DNA from: Symsagittifera roscoffensis
Lineage: Eukaryota; Xenacoelomorpha; Acoela; Convolutidae
Reading direction: 5' to 3'
DNA length: 64,000 nt
NCBI RefSeq assembly: GCF_963678635.1
Contig: NC_087064.1
Location: 19,142,509-19,206,508, forward strand
Part shown: piece by piece, positions 43,501 through 53,363 of the stretch
How the letters are laid out: each line of letters starts with the position of its first letter
How positions within the stretch are numbered: position 1 is the first letter of the stretch
Translations under genes and position numbers: made by a program
The notes under the pieces: model-generated
Seen by the model: only the letters and a program-made list of their open reading frames with translations
The model's database searches: none
What the model was told of the DNA's origin: nothing

Positions 43501-45605
43501 ATAGGTTGCATCCCATTCGGTCCACTCCCAACCCAATGCGGAGGGTACATTCCTGGTGGTCCAGCTACCATTGGCTGTGAACCAGGAGGTCCCATAGGAC
43601 GAGAGACAGGAGGGCCCATGGTTTGTGACCCCGGAAGCATCGGCTGCAGGAAGGGCCCCGGTGGGCACCCATGCTGCATTTGGTATTCCGGTCTGTACTG
43701 ACCATGCATCGGCATCTGCGGATGTGACATATTAGGTCGCAATGGCTGCATGCTCGGTTGAATAGGTTGAGGTCGCACTGGGTAAGATTGTTGATGCGGT
43801 GGTTGCATGGGTGTATATCTAGCAGGCGCTCCACCGGGAACCGGTTGCATCGTAAAGCTCTGACTAACTCGATTAACAGTTGAATTTTCAGGCGCATTTA
43901 CAGAATGAGTCGATAATGTTGAAAATACTTTTGGCTCTTCAACTTCCGTGAGTTCTGTATTTACTTCCCTTTTCTCGTCACTAGATGCTTCAGTTCCATT
44001 GTCACTGCTTTCACTTAAATCTGCAAACGAATTTGACTGTTTTCGAATTAAAATCTCGCAGGGCTCGAAGCAGGGAACCGTAATAGGCTCAACTTTATTT
44101 GAGCCGGGTGATGACTGATGCTGAAGTGAAATTTCTGGACTCCTGCTGTTCTGCGTGAGCATGGGTTGCACCGTTTGAGGAGTCACAGTTTGCTGTTGCA
44201 CTAAGGATTGCTGATCGTTTGCTTTATACTGCTGTGTTTGTGTCGGTTTGCCTTCGCGTTGGCATTGGTTTGAAGTAGCTACATGTGCTGCAGCTCTAGA
44301 TTCATCAGTAGCTGCGTCTTCTTTACTTTTGAATGCACTCTGAACGAAACTAGACACTAAGGAGGATGCTTGAGGTGTCATCGCTCCATCGCTGCTTCGC
44401 GATTCAGATGAGTTACTGTTTCTTCTACTCTTCGCCTCTGTTTTGGTTCCAGGTGAACTACGGGGTGACACAGGTCTGACATTACTCACAACTGCTTCCG
44501 GAGAGCTTCTAGGAGCTACACTTTGGCTGCTAAATGCTGGTCTATCTGTACTTGTATGTTGCGAGGTGTCCTGTTGCGGTCTGATTGCATGTTGCTGTGG
44601 CGGTGCTTGCTGCTGCTGCGGATGCTGATGTATTGCACTGGGCTGAGCGGCTTGGTAGTTCGGACCCATTTGATATCCTCCCATTGCGCTAGGGTGCTGA
44701 GTATTATACTGCTGATTCTGATTTGGCGCGTAACCGCTATGTACTGGTCCCGGTGGCCTTTGTTGATTCGGATCCATTTGATAGTTCTGCTGGTAATACG
44801 GAGGATACCCAGGTGCCTGGCCTCCATTTGGCTGCATGTTATAACCACCAGGTTGTGGTTGATTGCCAGCGTAGTAGTGTCCAGACTGCTGCTGTTGAGG
44901 TGGCGGAACCGGCTGTCTGTTTGGATATCCAGCGGGTCCTCTCGGGTAACTCATACGCATATAGTTCGAGTCTGCCTGATTTTGATTCGGATACCTCATA
45001 GTAGTCTGTTGGTACCCCTGAGGCATTTGTTGGTTAGACTGTGAGCCCATCACTAAGTATTGCTTTTTTTCTTCCAGGTATGAAATGCGATTTTGGAAGT
45101 CTCTAATTTTAGCTGCCAGGTCAGTTGACGGTGGCATTACATACATCTTAGCTACTTCCATCTTGTAGTATTCTATTTCACTGTGCAGCTGGGCCATGTA
45201 CTGTGGGTTCACCGGTCCCTGCTGTGGCTGCTGAACCCCTCCCATTTGATAATTAGCTGGAGGAGGTGGTGGTTGTTGATGCTGTGCTGGCGCCGCGTAA
45301 CCTGCCGGTGATTGTTGCTCTACCGGCGGATATCCGTACATAGTCTGTGGCGGGTTTGCCTGATGTCTAGGAGCCTGGCCTGGCATGACCCCATTGTAGT
45401 GTCCATTAGATGGATTCACTGGGTTTTGGCTATAATACCCTCCATTGTATGTGCCACCGGCCGGGTTATTCGGATCCATGACTGGCGCGTAGCCGGAGCT
45501 TTGAGGCGTCCCGGTTGTCGGCTGGCTACTGTGGAAGGAGTCTAGGTTGGTGTACTTTCGAGAAGACTCCGCGTCTAAATCCGTGTACTTCGGAGTATCC
45601 TCCAT
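28550..45605 (-). CDS. CHD6-9/Kismet chromatin remodeller
   Basis: ATP-dependent nucleosome remodeller of CHD subfamily III. Eight exons join in phase: 45605-42773, 42595-42237, 42079-41639, 39264-39004, 38548-37095, 33984-33711, 33529-33330 and 33050-28550, for about 3440 codons. Exon 1 is a Pro/Gln-rich N-terminus with basic patches. Exons 3-4 hold tandem chromodomains ([17 protein letters not shown], then [20 protein letters not shown]). Exon 5 is the SNF2 motor: [70 protein letters not shown]. Exons 6-7 match [12 protein letters not shown] and [10 protein letters not shown]-type CHD7/8 text. Exon 8 has SANT/SLIDE-like segments, a BRK-like domain ([16 protein letters not shown]) and a long Ser/Ala/Pro-rich tail. 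The acceptor TTTTTTTTTCAG lies 15 nt before the start. BCCIP ends 185 bp upstream. Confidence 0.95.
33270..33320. repeat. Possible remnant of a hAT-type terminal repeat
   Basis: CCTAGATTCGCGCCTG resembles the right end of the MITE at 24761-25119 and directly follows the donor of CHD exon 7. No partner end was found. Confidence 0.35.
34270..35700 (+). repeat. ~170-bp satellite array in a CHD intron
   Basis: About eight diverged units. Each starts with AAATCATAAAAACGCCATAT or a close variant, then CTCGAAAACC, a CATACTTGGAGGCCAGATTTG block and a GACAGYRCCC...GGGTTGAGAA end. Unit starts near 34323, 34490, 34763, 34900, 35073, 35245, 35412 and 35577 give spacings of about 165-173 bp for most units. 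The array sits in the 3.1-kb intron between exons 5 and 6 of the CHD gene. Confidence 0.8.
34545..34680 (+). repeat. ~53-bp minisatellite nested in the satellite
   Basis: Three adjacent copies of a unit reading GCCCTGACAGTACCCC, CTGATTTGTACCCTGACAG and TGAAAGATAG lie inside the second satellite unit and explain its extra length. The text derives from the end of the satellite unit itself. Confidence 0.8.
35950..36485 (-). repeat. tRNA-derived SINE-like repeat, family G copy 2
   Basis: Matches 12785-13165 over most of its length, including AGTATACGAAAAAGTTCATT, CTTCGAACCC (degraded B box on the minus strand), ATCCATGATACCTTGAAGCT and the terminal CACAAGC...GCTTGTG inverted repeat. Located in the CHD intron. 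Confidence 0.65.
36487..36550 (+). repeat. Short tandem repeat
   Basis: CTTAAATATGTCARCATAGG plus GACTT occurs twice and is followed by a third partial copy. Confidence 0.85.
36580..37060 (+). repeat. Diverged ~320-bp tandem duplication
   Basis: The segments about 36600-36740 and 36915-37060 align block by block: AATTTGGTCTTCTGG-like / CGTCTACTGGGGA, GCATAAATAG / GTATAAATGG, TTGATCATAATAAAAACTTC / TTGGTCATAATTAAAACTTC, and AATGTTATAGG / GATGTTATAG. Confidence 0.6.
39360..39625 (-). repeat. Family D repeat, opposite orientation
   Basis: Read on the minus strand it starts GGGCTTTAATATGATATATC, as at 15110 and 50205. It includes a short GCGAGCGAGAAAA tandem near 39500. Located in a CHD intron. 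Confidence 0.55.
39887..40271 (+). repeat. Left copy of an 11-kb-spaced inverted repeat pair
   Basis: Matches the reverse complement of 50941-51275, including AGCAGTAATAACATG at one end, ATCATCCCCCCACACGCCAT, TTGGCCAAAATGGCAATCTT, CAGGACAACAATACTTTTCG and TGGCTAGTTAAAAAGT at the other. Confidence 0.85.
40330..40515 (-). repeat. Family G SINE-like tail fragment
   Basis: Shares AATCCTTAGCATTAGCTGTA, TTATTGATCAAAACGAACAC and the terminal CACAAGCATTGCTTGTG inverted repeat with 12785-13165 and 35950-36485. The tRNA-like part is absent. Confidence 0.6.
41030..41400 (-). repeat. tRNA-derived SINE-like repeat, family E copy 3
   Basis: On the minus strand GTAGTGGTTCGATCCCGGCC is a near-perfect T-arm/B box, preceded by an acceptor-stem/anticodon-like stretch around GCTAGACGTGCGACTTCC. 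The right end carries GGTTCGTACTAACTCACTAC. It is in a CHD intron next to exon 3. Confidence 0.65.
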
Positions 45606-45607
45606 TA

Positions 45608-45613
45608 CTACAT
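45608..45613 (-). promoter_or_regulatory. Start-stop upstream element of the CHD gene
   Basis: ATGTAG lies between the acceptor at 45620 and the CHD ATG at 45605. A start codon followed at once by a stop can stall initiating ribosomes; whether it is used depends on the mRNA 5' end. Confidence 0.45.
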
Positions 45614-45619
45614 ATTTAA

Positions 45620-45640
45620 TCTGAAAAAAAAACTTTTCAA
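45620..45640 (-). other. Candidate leader splice acceptor of the CHD gene
   Basis: GTTTTTTTTTCAG, the strongest pyrimidine tract of all genes here, 15 nt before the CHD start and 170 nt after the BCCIP stop. Confidence 0.6.
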
Positions 45641-45790
45641 ATTCCAAGAGCCCCAAATCATGCAGACGAAAAGCAAATCTAAACCTGAATATAAATTTGT
45701 TTTCTATAAGTAAGTTTTTTAAAGTATCTCTAGTGTCTCAAGTGTCCTGAATCTCTAGTGTCTCAAGTTGAAAAGAAACGATGATTCAAA

Positions 45791-47962
45791 TTATGTAGTC
45801 GCGGTTCCATTAGCATTCATTAGACTCATCATATTTTCGACTGTGAAAATGTTTGAAATCTGGTTCACGGCACCCTTGAACTTATCCATAGGCATCAGAC
45901 TGACAGTCCGGTACTGGGGCATCGACTTCTCTTTCGGACCCCAAGAGCCTCCTACAAGATGCTCTGCCTCTGGCACTGGGAAACTTGCTACGCACTGCGC
46001 ATACTGCTGGAATATCTCATCCTCTGGATTTATGAATTCAAGACAAGGTGGAAGACCTTCGTTGGATGATCCATTCTTACTTTGCACTGACTGGTCGTAA
46101 CTTTTCGATATGAGTAAAATGTGAGTGAAATCATATGGCATTTTCTTCAGCTTGGCCGAGTCTATTTCTTTGCACAGGCACTTCAACATGGGGGGAGCAA
46201 GGAGAGGGGGAATGTTGACGAATCGTTCTGTGAGGAGCAAACCGACTGTATGAGAGCTGGGCGAATTTAGGATTGTGTTGATCTCGGGACTGTTGCATTT
46301 TTCAGTTAGGTAGGCCACGATTGAGTGTTTAAAAGACTCGTCCTTGCCTAAAATTTAACATCTTTATCGTAAACTGTAGCGTTCAAACTGTTTGAAAATT
46401 TTGTAAAATCATAAAAACTCAACGGCTTCAAAATTATTTTTTTAAACGCTTTGTTCCTATCGAACACAATGTTTGCTTCACGGAGATTTTTCAATAGAAC
46501 TGAAAATATCATCAGCAGAGTCAAAGAATAGGCTTAAAAATGACCTTAACTTTTTTTTAAATCTTCCTGATTTTAGTGTTATTTTCAATGCTCACTTTTC
46601 CCTGTTGGCTTCAAATTTACAACTGTTGTGACACCGTAGACAGTGTCGTCTTCATCTTCTTCATCTTCGTCGTCGTCGTCTTCATCGTCCTCGTCTGAAG
46701 TGTCCATAGGACTGTGTGGGTTGTTGGTCTTCAGGACACTGCCGATGTAGTTGTGGCCGATGACCCAATTAGCCAACTCGGCTAAATTGATCTGTTGCTC
46801 CTTGTAAAACAGACGGCCCAACAATGCCACCAGACTCTGAATACAAAACACCTCATATAACATCAGATGCATCTACACTATGGTCCAATACTCCAATATG
46901 CGAAAGCCATTCCTGACTTCCGTCAATAAAAAGCCATCTTCCATAAATAAAATTATGAAAAGTAATTAAAACAAAACACAGTAACAAAGTTCTTGAGCAG
47001 AATTCGAGATAAATCGTTTCAAAAACATTTATTATTTCCTTTGGATTCTCTGGGATTCTCTATAGCCTCAAAAACATGTTCCTCGCAAATTATCTGACTT
47101 TGATTATTAACAAATTGGCAATACAGTGGCGATACACTTCGTACACAAAAGAATGAAAAGAGGCAAACCAAGGAACACGTTTTCAAATTCTGATTCAAAT
47201 TTAATTCGAAAAGTGTGAAACGTATCACAAAATTAAAAAAGCAGCTTCAGAGTAACCTATGTGATGTTAACAGATAAAAACAACGAATAGATTTTTAAAG
47301 TGCAAAGTTTTATTCGTTTTTATTGAAGGTCTGCGATCTTATTTTTTAAATTTGGAACATGGCTTTCAATATTTCCGTCGATCTCAAAAGCGCATAGATA
47401 ATTAAAGCTGATAACACTCAATTGGCCGAAGTTGCGTCAAAAACTTCGGCAAGAAAAAAAATTGCTTTGAAGAACGCTGAGCGCAAATGAAAAATTGCAA
47501 ACGTTCATGCGCACCACGAGTTCGCATGTACAATTTTAATTACAGCCATTCTGTCAGCTCGGTTAGTTACGGGGAAAAGTCCAGTACCCGATTCCAATAG
47601 TCTTGATATTCTAAAGGGAAAACATTAAGAGCTCAGCTTGTTTTCTAGAAACTCAAATTAAGGCCTACTTGAAAGTCACCGTCCGACGGTGGAAATGCTT
47701 CGAACTCCACGTTAACTTGCTGGTCCACATTAGGAACTATGACGTCATCCTCGTGTCCGTCCGACTCCATATCCTCCGAGTCATCGTCGGATTCGCCCTC
47801 GTCTTCATCTCCGCAATCATCATCATAAATGACGTCATCCTCATCCGAGTGGCTGTCACCTTCGCTTGAAGAGTCGCTCTCTTCATCTTCGTTGCTTCCG
47901 GCAGGACCTGATTCTATTTTGGCATCCACAGTCATTGAGTTGCCCCTAGAACGCTGTTTCAT
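45791..47962 (-). CDS. BCCIP: BCCIP homologue
   Basis: BRCA2- and p21-interacting protein, also needed for 60S ribosome assembly. Exons 47962-47669, 46836-46596 and 46347-45791 join in phase to 363 codons. The N-terminus is a long Asp/Glu/Ser run ending in VNVEFEAFPPSDGDF, matching the family's NIEFEAYSLSDNDY. Exon 2 has INLAELANWVIGHNYIGSVL followed by a second acidic run. Exon 3 has HTVGLLLTERFVNIPPLLAPPML and FTHILLISKSYD, both characteristic. The ATG at 47962 is preceded by ATGTTATGA, a two-codon upstream ORF whose TGA overlaps the start. A CAG acceptor is at 47971. FOXRED1 ends 212 bp upstream. Confidence 0.93.
47563..47625 (+). repeat. Family C element, diverged
   Basis: GTTAGTTACGGGGAAAAGTC and AGTACCCGATTCCAATAGTC resemble the other family C copies; the hairpin end is lost. 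In BCCIP intron 1. Confidence 0.45.
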
Positions 47963-47970
47963 AACATGGA

Positions 47971-47988
47971 CCTGAAACTGATCAATTC
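47971..47988 (-). other. Candidate leader splice acceptor of BCCIP
   Basis: TTGATCAGTTTCAG lies 9 nt before the BCCIP start and 203 nt after the FOXRED1 stop. The short leader after it contains the ATGTTATGA upstream ORF. Confidence 0.5.
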
Positions 47989-48117
47989 ATATATCAGTAG
48001 AAATATCAAGCTAATGATCGGAAAATTTTATTGAAAATGTGCCGACAGCTCAACTAATTAATTTTAAAAAAAAAACTAATATTTTGGGACCAGCAATTAC
48101 ATTTACAAATTAAGAGG

Positions 48118-48123
48118 TTTATT
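48118..48123 (-). terminator. Poly(A) signal of FOXRED1
   Basis: Minus-strand AATAAA about 52 nt after the FOXRED1 stop and about 150 nt before the BCCIP leader acceptor. Confidence 0.55.
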
Positions 48124-48174
48124 TTGTGTGATTTTTCAGATATATTATCAATTTTTAAATCAGGTTAAGTAAAT

Positions 48175-49608
48175 TCAGACAACATTTTTCTCAAAGATCA
48201 GCTCATTTTTATCAAATCTCTCAAATGAAAACCTTCGCATATCAAGTGTTTCAAATTTATTATTCAGTAGAAGCTCAGCTGCTGCCCGACCAACCGCAGG
48301 CGACATTTGAATCCCATGGCCAGTAAATCCAGCAGCGATGAGAAAATTATCAAATGCTGGATGATAGCCAATGATACCATTCTGATCCACAATATTGTAA
48401 TCATAAAAACCAGCCCATGCATGTGTCACTTTCAAGCTTTCAAAAGCTGGCACTCTGTTAGCCAAAACAGGCCAGATCTCCTCGTCAAAAAAATTGTAGT
48501 CAACCTCCAAATTTTTCGTGTCGGGTTCCTTGTCAGGCGATGGACACTTTCCACAGATGTAGTATCCGGCAGGTCCTTCACTTCTGAAGTATACGCCACT
48601 TGGATCCACCACCATTGGACACTTTTCAGCAGGTCCGTTTGGACAATGAAACACAAACACATAGCGTTTCTTCGGCACGACTGGAATTGGGAACTGGAGT
48701 CTTTCATCACTCCTCCAAGTCTCGTCCAGAAAGTCATAATGACTTCCATCCTCAGATCTTCCGCCAATTCCCAGAAGCCTACCCAACTGTCCAGACCATG
48801 CACCTGCGGCATTAACATACTCTCCCGCGTAGACCATTGACAGCGGCGATGCAGAGGGATATGCAGGATCTCCAATTGCAGCAGAAGTTACATTTAGTTT
48901 AACTCCTCGGTCAAAAATTCCAGGAAAGCTGACGATACTGGCTTGCACATACCGTACACCCATACTTATGTTCTTCCTTTTCAACGCACTAAGAAAACTC
49001 CAGGGGTCAAACCAACCTTCGTTTTCCAAACCCAGAGATCCGCCAACAATATCATCTGTATTCATCCATGGGTAAACAGTCTTAAGCGAATCAGACGACA
49101 GCAGTTTGAGCTTGGCTCCATTTTGTATCTGCGTCGCGTGATTGGAATGCAAAAGATCCATTTTACCTTTAGTGGCTAAAAACAAGTATCCAGCCTTTTT
49201 AAAACTAATATCTACTGGGTCTTCGTTAAATACTGATAGATTACTCTTTGCATTTTCTAGAAAACTGAAACTATCTCTGGACAGCTGGATGTTCTCTGGA
49301 ATTGAGAACTGCTGTCTGATCGATCCCACACTTAGTACTGTGGATGCCCTGGAGTAGTTGAGATCTCTGTCGAATACTATGACGTCAGCATCTTCGCTTT
49401 TCTTGTGCTGTTTGATGTGATAAGCAATGCTGGATCCTATTGCACCTCCTCCGATGATGGCGAAATCACAGTGATATTGCGGGTCCAAACGGGACACATG
49501 GCGCTTCCATGTCATGTAGTCACTTCTTCCATTTCCAAGTAACGAAACACCCAAAAACGTGTTTTTTGAATTCGCTTGAGCACTGGCTGCAAATGCTCTC
49601 CACAACAT
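48175..49608 (-). CDS. FOXRED1: FOXRED1, FAD-dependent oxidoreductase
   Basis: Mitochondrial flavoprotein of the D-amino-acid-oxidase/sarcosine-dehydrogenase fold, needed for respiratory complex I assembly. One intronless frame of 477 codons, close to the human length. The N-terminal ~40 residues are basic and serine-rich (import-signal-like). The FAD Rossmann motif DFAIIGGGAIGSSIAYHI follows, then STVLSVGSIRQQFSIPENI, LGLENEGWFDPWSFLSALKR, EYVNAAGAWSG and the C-terminal WAGFYDYNIVDQNGIIGYHP and GFTGHGIQMSPAVGRA. The start is 19 nt after a CAG acceptor at 49627. BCCIP follows after 212 bp. Confidence 0.94.
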   Translation of the reverse strand: MLWRAFAASAQANSKNTFLGVSLLGNGRSDYMTWKRHVSRLDPQYHCDFAIIGGGAIGSSIAYHIKQHKKSEDADVIVFDRDLNYSRASTVLSVGSIRQQFSIPENIQLSRDSFSFLENAKSNLSVFNEDPVDISFKKAGYLFLATKGKMDLLHSNHATQIQNGAKLKLLSSDSLKTVYPWMNTDDIVGGSLGLENEGWFDPWSFLSALKRKNISMGVRYVQASIVSFPGIFDRGVKLNVTSAAIGDPAYPSASPLSMVYAGEYVNAAGAWSGQLGRLLGIGGRSEDGSHYDFLDETWRSDERLQFPIPVVPKKRYVFVFHCPNGPAEKCPMVVDPSGVYFRSEGPAGYYICGKCPSPDKEPDTKNLEVDYNFFDEEIWPVLANRVPAFESLKVTHAWAGFYDYNIVDQNGIIGYHPAFDNFLIAAGFTGHGIQMSPAVGRAAAELLLNNKFETLDMRRFSFERFDKNELIFEKNVV

Positions 49609-49626
49609 GCAGACAATAAATATCGA

Positions 49627-49655
49627 ACTGAAAAGCTAACTGAAAAGCTGACTAA
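49627..49655 (-). other. Candidate leader splice acceptor of FOXRED1, duplicated
   Basis: The minus strand reads CAGCTTTTCAG then TTAGCTTTTCAG, two near-identical acceptors about 12 nt apart; the second is 19 nt before the ATG. No gene lies close upstream, so this would be the first cistron of the FOXRED1-BCCIP-CHD array. Confidence 0.45.
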
Positions 49656-50194
49656 AATGAGATACAAATCAGATACAGAACAGAGCTACAATGAGATAAT
49701 GCTTAAAATCTCAGCAAAATAAGTTCCATCTTAAGACATATCAATCTAAGTGACCTATTTTTATGCCAACAGCAACCTTTAAACAAGGATAGTCAGTTGC
49801 TGTTAAACAAGGATAGGCAAAAAGAATCTGACGAAAGCCTAGAACTTAGACATATTCGAAGTAAAACAGGCAAAATGGTAATTTTTTTAAAAGAAAATCA
49901 CAAAAAAAAAGTAAAAACTTTTTTTTTTTTTCGCAGATACAATTTTGAATTTTAGTTTGTATTTTTTTTTTGAATTTGAAGTTTTCATTCATTCCAGAAG
50001 GAAGTTTCAAGAAGAAAATCACACAAACAAGTTTTCATTCCCAAGGCCGCACTGAAAAATTTACAGTAAAATTTCATGGCTTATCCTTCTATAAAAAAAA
50101 ATCTGCTGGTTTGGTTTACTCGCTCTGATTTGAACTTCAACTCAAAAATTTTAAACTGGGACAATTTTTTGAAAATTCCGTTCGAATCAGGGCT

Positions 50195-50340
50195 GAACGT
50201 GATTTAATATGATATATCACTCGACCTATTCCGATATTTATTTGCAGGGCCTAATTTCGCGCGGAAACCAAAAAAAAAAAGTAAAACACCTGAATACAAA
50301 GTTTCTCATTTTTCAAATGGTCGGAACAATACGGCATTCT
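50195..50340 (+). repeat. Family D repeat, copy 2
   Basis: TTTAATATGATATATCACTC at the left and ATGGTCGGAACAATACGG at the right, as at 15090-15245. Confidence 0.6.
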
Positions 50341-50940
50341 TTCGACGATCATTACTTAATAACTCCAGAAAAAGTCATGAGATCAGTGAAATTGAAGAAA
50401 AACTTGCCAAGTAAAAAAAGCACATCGGATATCGCAGCAGAAAAAAATTAAACATTTAAAACTTCAAATGAATAAAAAGGACCAAATATAATTTTTGAAA
50501 CTCAAAAAAAAAATTAGGAGAAACGGTGCTCCCCTTGCGAATCAAAATTATAAGCTATCTGTAATAATAATTACAAAAATTAACACAGAGCCGAAGCGAA
50601 GTTCGTATTACTTCCGATATCATGTGCGCGTAGCCTTGCAAGCTCGCGAATAGCAAATAAAACAGAAATAACTATTCGGAAAAAGCCACAAAAGTCTGTT
50701 ATTTCGGGAATTAATTAAATATTAAATCCCAGAAAAGCAGTCGAAAAACACAACCAGAAGCATTAAATAAGCTTGAAGTATCTACCGAGCGACCACATGG
50801 CCGACAATACAAACTGCAGGAGTACATCAACGAAACTGGCAACTATAAGGAAAACTGCTAACATCACACGAAGAAACCGTGACGTGTACTTTCATCACAA
50901 GAAGAAACCGTGACGTGACAACTACGTGACACAACATAAC

Positions 50941-51275
50941 TTTTTAACTAGCCATTTTTGACGGAATTTTTTTATATCGTTCGAAAGGTATTGTTGTCCT
51001 GAGCTCAAATTTGACAAGATATTATACTTGTGATAATTTTTCGTAGAGTTACGGGGGTTTAAAGATTGGCATTTTGGCCAATTTGGGACAATTAACGCGT
51101 AAGCTGAGAGTTAATCCGTGTTAGAAATCGTTCCAAATTGGTTGAAAATAGCTTATTTGCCATAATTGATTTATCACAAGGAGCGAGATCTATCCTTTTG
51201 TACTTCATATGGCGTGTGGGGGGATGATTTTTCATTTTGTTTTATTTCATTTAATTTTTCCATGTTATTACTGCT
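50941..51275 (-). repeat. Right copy of the inverted repeat pair
   Basis: Reverse complement of 39887-40271, slightly shorter. Ends ACTTTTTAACTAGCCA and CATGTTATTACTGCT. Confidence 0.85.
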
Positions 51276-51358
51276 CCATAGACCTTAGGAGGCAGTCGGA
51301 ACCTTCAAGGCCTCGCCCTGATACGAGCAGTCTTGTTTTCCTTTCAATTTCTTAAGTT

Positions 51359-51450
51359 CTGAAAAAACAAGGTCCAGCAGGGACTCGAAACTTAAAACTT
51401 TGATTGCGAATTCAACCACGTTACCTCTAGACTAATTGGGAAGAGCCTGA
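51359..51450 (-). repeat. tRNA-derived SINE-like repeat, family F copy 2
   Basis: On the minus strand it reads TTAGTCTAGAGGTAACGTGG (A-box-like) and TTTCGAGTCCCTGC (B-box-like), then CCTTGTTTTTTC. Confidence 0.6.
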
Positions 51451-51674
51451 AAGTTTCAAAAACATATCATTTTAATTTCTTTCCGATTTTGAAGATAAGT
51501 TGTCCACGGGAAAAAAAACTAATTCCGCATTACATACTTGCTCTCACAAGTGTAAACAGATGGATATTCAGAAAACCTCAACATAATTATATTTTGTAAT
51601 TAATAACATAATTATTAATATAATTCTATTTTATAATTCTTCTTTGTGAGCCAAGGTACCATCAGTAAATAATT

Positions 51675-51752
51675 CATATGGACAAAGTTCTTTACGGGAA
51701 AAAAGTATAGTACCCAATTGCAATACCCTTGCTTTCGCATGGGTAAAAAAAG
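51675..51752 (+). repeat. Short hairpin element, family C copy
   Basis: AGTTCTTTACGGGAAAAAAG through ATACCCTTGC TTTC GCATGGGTA, one mismatch in the stem. Confidence 0.65.
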
Positions 51753-52364
51753 TGAGAAACCGTACAAAAAATTAAAATATTAAGCAAACACAATCCATAT
51801 AGAGAAAGGCAACATTTTTTCAAGTAATCATTTGAAAAGACTAAGCAAATTTTCGAACCACTTGTGATACAACACAAACATAGCATGAGCAACTGGCCGA
51901 CAAAAATGAGACAAAAGCCGCTCAATTGCCATTTTTAATCTAGTTTTTACTTTTTGATATAAAAAATTAGATATACCAAAACTTTAATATTTGTCTCGAA
52001 TGGTTTGGAATAAGTTCAATTTGAATTAAAAAAAACATGCAAAGTAAAACAATTGAAAAATAAATCAGCGTTTCAAATAAATCTTTCGGGGTCGTAAAAA
52101 AGCTGACACTGCTTGAGCACACACCCATGGGAAAAATGTTTGCGAAAAAGGTTTTAAACCCCTTCCTCCAAACATTGAGATCAGAAACATTTATCGTCAA
52201 ACGTAATGAGGTTACTAAAAAGTTCTAACACACATCGAAACTTCTCAAGCCAAAAAAAAACAACAACTAAAACAACGGAGTTGGCAAATTAAAAAACAAA
52301 TTTCGCACAGGTAATTATTAATTGAACTCTTTGTGCTGCAAAATCACCAAGTGAAAACATAGCC

Positions 52365-52805
52365 AATTGACAGTTGGACAGGAGTAATGAAAGCAAGGAA
52401 AATGAAAAAACAGCGACTTGTTTTTTCAAAAATCTTCACCTTTTGAATTTCGAAGAAAAAAGATGGCCTTAAAGCTCTTTGAATTTGAAGAACAATTTAT
52501 GATGACACTTTATTGTTACATATAACCCAATTTGAGAAAATTTGATCGATACGTGAAACTTGTATTTCGCTGGGAAATCTGATAATTAATTTCCATTTTC
52601 GAAATTAGAAGTCGACCACGTTCTTCACTATTTTGCCTTCCTTTTAATAATAGAAATGCGCTGAACTTAAAAATAAATCACAAGTCAAACCGAAAAAAAT
52701 CGCAATTGAGCGTGAACAAACTTTAAGACTTTTTCCTGAAAAAAAAACAAAAAAATCAGCAAGACCTATATAAGAGGACTCATTACGTTCATTACTCTTA
52801 ATTAC
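52365..52805 (+). repeat. Family A TATA-bearing repeat, copy 5
   Basis: Nearly complete: ACATAGCCAATTGACAGTTG, AAAGCTCTTTGAATTTGAAG, TTAGAAGTCGACCACGTTCT, AAGTCAAACCGAAAAAAATC, then AGACCTATATAAGAGGACTC and TTCATTACTCTT. Confidence 0.7.
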
Positions 52806-53363
52806 AAACCGGGTTTTCCAGCCGAAAAGTTATTAGCGTAACAAAATACGCGTTGCTATACTCGCAGTTAATTCGTTTTAAAAGTAAATTAATCAGACTA
52901 GTTTTTTCTATTCACGGAGAAAATTTTTCTGAAAAGTTTTACAACGAGGAAAGGCGGAGCTTCATATTTACTACACAAAAAAATGACCTTGAAAGCTAGC
53001 AGATAGAAATCGAGACGAAAGTAACTAAATCGCAAAAATGTTTCGGAAAAAAGGGAAAACGTGTCAAGAAACCCAATCCCAAGCGTTATATAGGAATTCA
53101 GAGACATTTACCGAGCGACAACTTAACCAACAAGACTTGGGTAGACGCCAATTTGACTTGAAAAAGCCTACTTCCCCATCGCACGCCACTTGCCCTCGAA
53201 GTTCCTTCACTCTTCGCCGTCGGAATGATATTTTCAGCTCTTGAACTCTTTATCTATTTACAATCTAAATCTACAAGTTCTGTACATATATATTTACAGC
53301 AAAATATTACACAACACTAAAATGATCTGAGATAAATCTCTTGTAGTAACTTATGGGGCTCAT

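Larger units (their letters stand above)
49660..53363. other. Intergenic repeat-rich stretch between FOXRED1 and LRRC46
   Basis: No gene found. It contains a family D copy, one arm of the long inverted pair, a family F SINE-like copy, a family C hairpin element and a family A copy (listed separately), plus AT-rich DNA. The FOXRED1 promoter and the LRRC46 3' UTR should be here. Confidence 0.6.

Noticed and set aside
43207-43701. 164-codon plus-strand frame opposite CHD exon 1
   Set aside because: Gly/Pro/Cys-rich text produced by the Pro/Gln-rich minus-strand coding sequence.
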